Shown here piece by piece: positions 45,801 to 49,343 of a stretch of 49,343 bases of DNA. Location of the stretch: NCBI GenBank assembly GCA_003022725.1, contig PXSQ01000030.1, forward strand, positions 1 through 49,343. The letters are read 5' to 3'. The position numbers were made by a program, and so were the translations under genes. The stretch's first letter is position 1. Every line of letters begins with the position of its first letter. The notes under the pieces were generated by a model. That model saw only the letters and a list, made by a program, of their open reading frames with translations. It was not told the DNA's origin and did not search any database. Source of the DNA: Halobacteriales archaeon SW_7_65_23 (GTDB lineage Archaea > Halobacteriota > Halobacteria > Halobacteriales > Haloarculaceae).

Positions 45801-47012
45801 CTACACGAGGCCTTTACCCTGGAGTTCGCGGGCGATGATGTTCTTCTGGATCTCGGTGGTGCCCTCGTAGATCTGGGTGATCTTCGCGTCGCGGTAGAGG
45901 CGTTCGACATCGAAGTCGTCGACGTAGCCGGCACCGCCGTGGATCTGGACCGCCTCGTCGGCGACGTCGACGGCGATCCGTGAGCCGTACTCCTTGGCCA
46001 TCGACGCCAGCATCGTCAGGTCGTCGTCGTTGCCGGTGTCGTCACACCAGGCGGACTTGTAGGTGAGCAGGCGCGCGGCCTCGATCTTCGTGAACATGTC
46101 CGAGAGCTTGTGCTGGATCGCCTGGAACTCGCCGATCGACTGGCCGAACTGCTCGCGCTCCTCGGCGTACTCGAGGGCGCGCTCGGCGGCGCCGCGGGCG
46201 ATGCCGACGCCCTGTGCGGCGACGGCGGTCCGCGTCTCGTCGAAGAACTGCATCTGCTGGAGGAAGCCGGCGCCGCGGTGGCCCACGAGGTTCTCCTCGG
46301 GCACGCGCACGTCGTCGAGGATCAACTCGGCGGTGTCGGAGGCCCGAATGCCCAGCTTTCCGGTGATCTTCTCGGCGGTGAACCCGTCGCGGTCAGTCTC
46401 GACGATGATCTGGGAAAAGCCGTTGTACCGTCCCTCCGCATCGGGGTCGGTCTGGCAGAGCATCACCACGTAATCGGCGACGGTGCCGTTGGTGATCCAC
46501 ATCTTGTTGCCGTTGATCACCCACTCGTCGCCGTCCTGGTTCGCCTCCGGCGAATCACGGCTCGGTGAGCTCTGCTCGGCGGTGTCCTTCTCGGCGCGGG
46601 TCGAAATCGAGGAGACGTCCGACCCTGCGTGGGGTTCGCTGATCGCCGCGCCGGTGATCGCCTCGCCGCGCGCGACGGGTTCGAGGAACTCCTCTTTTTG
46701 CTCCTCGCTGCCGTGGCCGACGATCGCCTCCGTTCCGAACGACGTCGAGAGGACCGACAGCCCGATCCCGGGGTCGGCGGCGAACAGCTCCTCGGTGATG
46801 ATCATCATGTCCAGCGTCGAGTAGCCGGCGCCGCCGTACTCGACGGGGATCGCGGCCCCGGTTAGCCCCATCTCCGCGGCCTTGTCGACGACCTCGTGAG
46901 GGTACTTTTCCTCGCGGTCGTACTCGCTTGCAACCGGCTTGATCTCGTTTTCGGCGAACTTCCGCACCTCGTCTCTGATCTGTTTCTGTTCCGCTGAGAG
47001 CCCAAACTCCAT
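45801..47012 (-). CDS. Acyl-CoA dehydrogenase
   Basis: [38 protein letters not shown]...[16 protein letters not shown]...[21 protein letters not shown]...[18 protein letters not shown]; start set at 47012. Confidence 0.95.
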   Translation of the reverse strand: MEFGLSAEQKQIRDEVRKFAENEIKPVASEYDREEKYPHEVVDKAAEMGLTGAAIPVEYGGAGYSTLDMMIITEELFAADPGIGLSVLSTSFGTEAIVGHGSEEQKEEFLEPVARGEAITGAAISEPHAGSDVSSISTRAEKDTAEQSSPSRDSPEANQDGDEWVINGNKMWITNGTVADYVVMLCQTDPDAEGRYNGFSQIIVETDRDGFTAEKITGKLGIRASDTAELILDDVRVPEENLVGHRGAGFLQQMQFFDETRTAVAAQGVGIARGAAERALEYAEEREQFGQSIGEFQAIQHKLSDMFTKIEAARLLTYKSAWCDDTGNDDDLTMLASMAKEYGSRIAVDVADEAVQIHGGAGYVDDFDVERLYRDAKITQIYEGTTEIQKNIIARELQGKGLV

Positions 47013-47132
47013 GTGTGGGTCCAACGCGGGAACGCTGATAACCGTTTTCGCACGACTGGAACGTTTACGATAGTTTCCGGGCGCAAAAAAGACAACGTTA
47101 AAATCTCGCGCGGGTGTGGTCCCAGACGAATC

Positions 47133-49100
47133 ATGGAACTCGATGACATCGAACGGATCACTGTTCTCGGCGCTGGAACGATGGGCCACGGGATCGCCGA
47201 AGTGGCCGCGCTCGCCGGTTACGAGGTGAATCTGCGGGACATCAACGAGGAGCTGGTGTCGGACGGCTACGAGCAGATCGAGTGGAGTCTCGACAAGCTC
47301 GCCGAAAAGGACCGGATCAGCGAGGAGGCGCGCGACGCGGCAAAGGAGAACGTCACGCCGATCGTCGACCTCGAGGAAGCCGTCGAGGACACAGATGTCG
47401 TCATCGAGGCGATCGTCGAGGAGATGTCCATCAAGCAGGAGGTCTACGAGGAACTCGACGGGTATGCGCCCGACCGGACGATCTTCGCCTCGAACACCTC
47501 CAGCCTCTCGATCACCGACCTCTCGGAGGTGACCGACCGGGCCGAACAGTTCTGCGGGATGCACTTCTTCAACCCGCCGGTCCGGATGGAGCTGGTCGAG
47601 GTCATCAGCGGTGCCCACACGAGCGAGGAGACGATGGACGTCGTCGTCGACCTCGCCGAGTCGATGGACAAGACGCCGGTCCGCGTCCGCAAGGACCGCC
47701 CGGGCTTCATCGTTAACCGGATCCTCGTCCCGCTGATGAACGAGGCCTGCTGGATCGTCGAGGAGGATGTCGCCTCCATCGCGGAGGTCGACTCCACCAC
47801 CAAATACGGGATGGGCCTGCCGATGGGGTCGTTCGAACTCGGCGACCAGGTCGGCAACGACGTCTCCCTGCACGTCCTGGAGTACATGCACGACGTGCTC
47901 GGCGCGGCCTACGAGCCCTGCCCGCTGCTCGAACGCAAGGTCGACGACGAGGAACTCGGCAAGAAGACCGGGAAGGGCTTTTACGACTACGAGAACGGCG
48001 GCGTCGACATCCCGACCGACGCCATCCGCGAGGACGTCACCGGGCGCCTGCACGCCGTCCTCGCCAACGAGACAGGCAAGCTGCTCGCGGAGGACGTCGC
48101 CCCCATCGAGGACATCGACAAGGCTGTCACGCTCGGCGCGGCGTTCCCGAAGGGCCCGGGTAAGCTCTGTGACGAGGCCGGCCTCGACTCGATCGTCGCG
48201 ACGCTCGAAGAACTCCAGGAGGAGGTCGACGAAAACCGCTACGCCGTCTCCGACGGCCTGCGCGAGGCCGCCGAAGATGGTGGCTTCTACGGCGGCGACG
48301 AGGAGGACGACACCGTCGAGTTCGACACTGTCCGCCTCGAGTACCCGACCGAGATGGTCGGCCACATCGTGCTCGACCGCCCCCAGCAGATGAACACCGT
48401 CAACCCCGAGATGCTCGAGGAGTTCTCGCAGGCGGTCGACCTGCTGGAGGACGACGACGGCGTCCGCTCGATCCTCGTCACCGGCGCAGGCGACCGCGCA
48501 TTCAGCGCCGGCGCCGACGCGATGGGGATGGCCGGCTCCGCGAACCCGATCGACGCGATCAAGCTCTCCCGGAAGGGTCAGCAGGCCTGGGGCAAGCTCG
48601 AGGAGTCCGCGATGCCGGCGGTCGTCGGTATCGACGGCTACGCACTGGGCGGCGGCATGGAACTCGCGACCTGCGCGGACATGCGGATCGCCACCGAACG
48701 CTCGACGTTCGGCCAGCCCGAGTTCGACCTCGGCCTGCTGCCCGGCTGGGGCGGCACCCAGCGGCTTAAACACCTCATCGGCGAGAGCCGGGCCCGCGAG
48801 ATCATCTTCACCGCCGACCACTACGACGCCGACACGATGCACGACTGGGGCTTTGTCAACCGTGTCGTCGGCAACGACGAACTCGAAGAGAAAGCGATCG
48901 AACTCGCCGACGACCTCGCCCGCGGCCCGCCGCTGGCGATGGAGTACACCAAGAAGGCGATGCTCGCCGGCCGCGACGACACCGACGCCGGCCTCGAAGT
49001 CGAGGCCCAGGCCTTCGGCCACCTCATCCACACCGACGACGTAATGGAGGGCATCTCCAAGCTCCAGAGCGACGAGGACCCCGAGTTCGAAGGGAAGTAA
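47133..49100 (+). CDS. 3-hydroxyacyl-CoA dehydrogenase / enoyl-CoA hydratase fusion protein
   Basis: [24 protein letters not shown]...[16 protein letters not shown]...[15 protein letters not shown] plus C-terminal crotonase [16 protein letters not shown]...[32 protein letters not shown]. Confidence 0.95.
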   Translation: MELDDIERITVLGAGTMGHGIAEVAALAGYEVNLRDINEELVSDGYEQIEWSLDKLAEKDRISEEARDAAKENVTPIVDLEEAVEDTDVVIEAIVEEMSIKQEVYEELDGYAPDRTIFASNTSSLSITDLSEVTDRAEQFCGMHFFNPPVRMELVEVISGAHTSEETMDVVVDLAESMDKTPVRVRKDRPGFIVNRILVPLMNEACWIVEEDVASIAEVDSTTKYGMGLPMGSFELGDQVGNDVSLHVLEYMHDVLGAAYEPCPLLERKVDDEELGKKTGKGFYDYENGGVDIPTDAIREDVTGRLHAVLANETGKLLAEDVAPIEDIDKAVTLGAAFPKGPGKLCDEAGLDSIVATLEELQEEVDENRYAVSDGLREAAEDGGFYGGDEEDDTVEFDTVRLEYPTEMVGHIVLDRPQQMNTVNPEMLEEFSQAVDLLEDDDGVRSILVTGAGDRAFSAGADAMGMAGSANPIDAIKLSRKGQQAWGKLEESAMPAVVGIDGYALGGGMELATCADMRIATERSTFGQPEFDLGLLPGWGGTQRLKHLIGESRAREIIFTADHYDADTMHDWGFVNRVVGNDELEEKAIELADDLARGPPLAMEYTKKAMLAGRDDTDAGLEVEAQAFGHLIHTDDVMEGISKLQSDEDPEFEGK

Positions 49101-49149
49101 GCATCGGGTAGTAAGTCGCTCGCTGAGCGATCCGACTCTGTACTTTCTC

Positions 49150-49343
49150 ATACTGGTGGCTGTAATTCTTTTACTCACCAGTCTCTGCTAGACAGCCAGA
49201 CGTGATTCAGATACGCCATGCCGTCCCAACTCCCGTTGTTCGGGCCATGACACAGCCGATGGACTGTCCTGGCACTGGACGGAGTCACGTCTGGCTGTCT
49301 ATCTGCGGAGACAGACCCGTTCCGCCTGGATTCTCAATTCGAG
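49150..49343 (+). mobile_element. 110-bp MITE family, copy C, interrupted and truncated by window end
   Basis: ATACTGGTGGCTGTAATTCTTTTACTCACCAGTCTCTGCTA at 49150-49190, resuming TATCTGCGGAGACAGACCCGTTCCGCCTGGATTCTCAATTCGAG after the insert. Confidence 0.9.
49191..49299. mobile_element. 109-bp second MITE nested in copy C, TA target site duplication
   Basis: Inverted termini GACAGCCAGACGTGA...TCACGTCTGGCTGTC; flanking TA at 49189-49190 and 49300-49301; copies A and B show the uninterrupted site. Confidence 0.85.

Noticed and set aside
45801-49178. 1125-aa minus-strand ORF spanning the acyl-CoA dehydrogenase and the antisense of the 3HCDH/ECH gene
   Set aside because: Only 45801-47012 has family signatures; the rest is a GC-driven antisense open frame starting in a MITE
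1-49343. tRNA, rRNA or complete transposase genes
   Set aside because: None recognised on either strand; only non-autonomous elements seen

Overview
Haloarchaeal (high-GC, acidic proteome) chromosomal segment. All calls are from reading the sequence and ORF track; no database search was run. 0.6-14.4 kb holds one very large secreted repeat protein (signal peptide, GLUG, CARDB-like, tandem-95/cadherin-like and PKD-like repeats, PGF-pre-PGF-like domain, C-terminal TM). It is split into four ORFs by junctions inside repeats and flanked on both sides by DUF433 antitoxin-like genes; the downstream one has an intact DUF5615-like toxin partner. Next come two adjacent MITE-like elements, a cupin, purB, UPF0179, HEWD and a membrane protein. 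19.7-29.2 kb is an apparent iron-responsive island: three strong DtxR/Idr-type palindromes plus one weaker one. They precede an RGP-family glycosyltransferase with an Fbp-type ABC transporter (no ATPase gene visible), a GT2 gene, and a gluconate-2-DH subunit 3/GMC oxidoreductase pair; a GT39-type membrane glycosyltransferase also lies inside. 29-38.5 kb carries a JAMM protein, a frameshifted NfeD, a HAD hydrolase, cysteine synthase, and a cobalamin salvage cluster (cbiB, cobS, cobY, cobD-like, cbiZ, cobA/cobO). The right part has leuS, a hybrid histidine kinase, an Rqc2/NEMF homologue, an acyl-CoA dehydrogenase and a 3HCDH/enoyl-CoA hydratase fusion. Notable patterns: (i) a 110-bp MITE family (2 full copies, 1 partial, 1 copy interrupted by a second MITE with TA target duplication and cut by the window end); (ii) an unusual concentration of genes that look internally deleted (giant protein, SAMP2-like fragment, ABC ATPase, HAD, cysK, DUF3179 fragment, cbiB/cobS), which could be real genome decay or an assembly artefact; (iii) the iron-box-bracketed glycan/transport/oxidoreductase island, the best candidate here for an under-described system.
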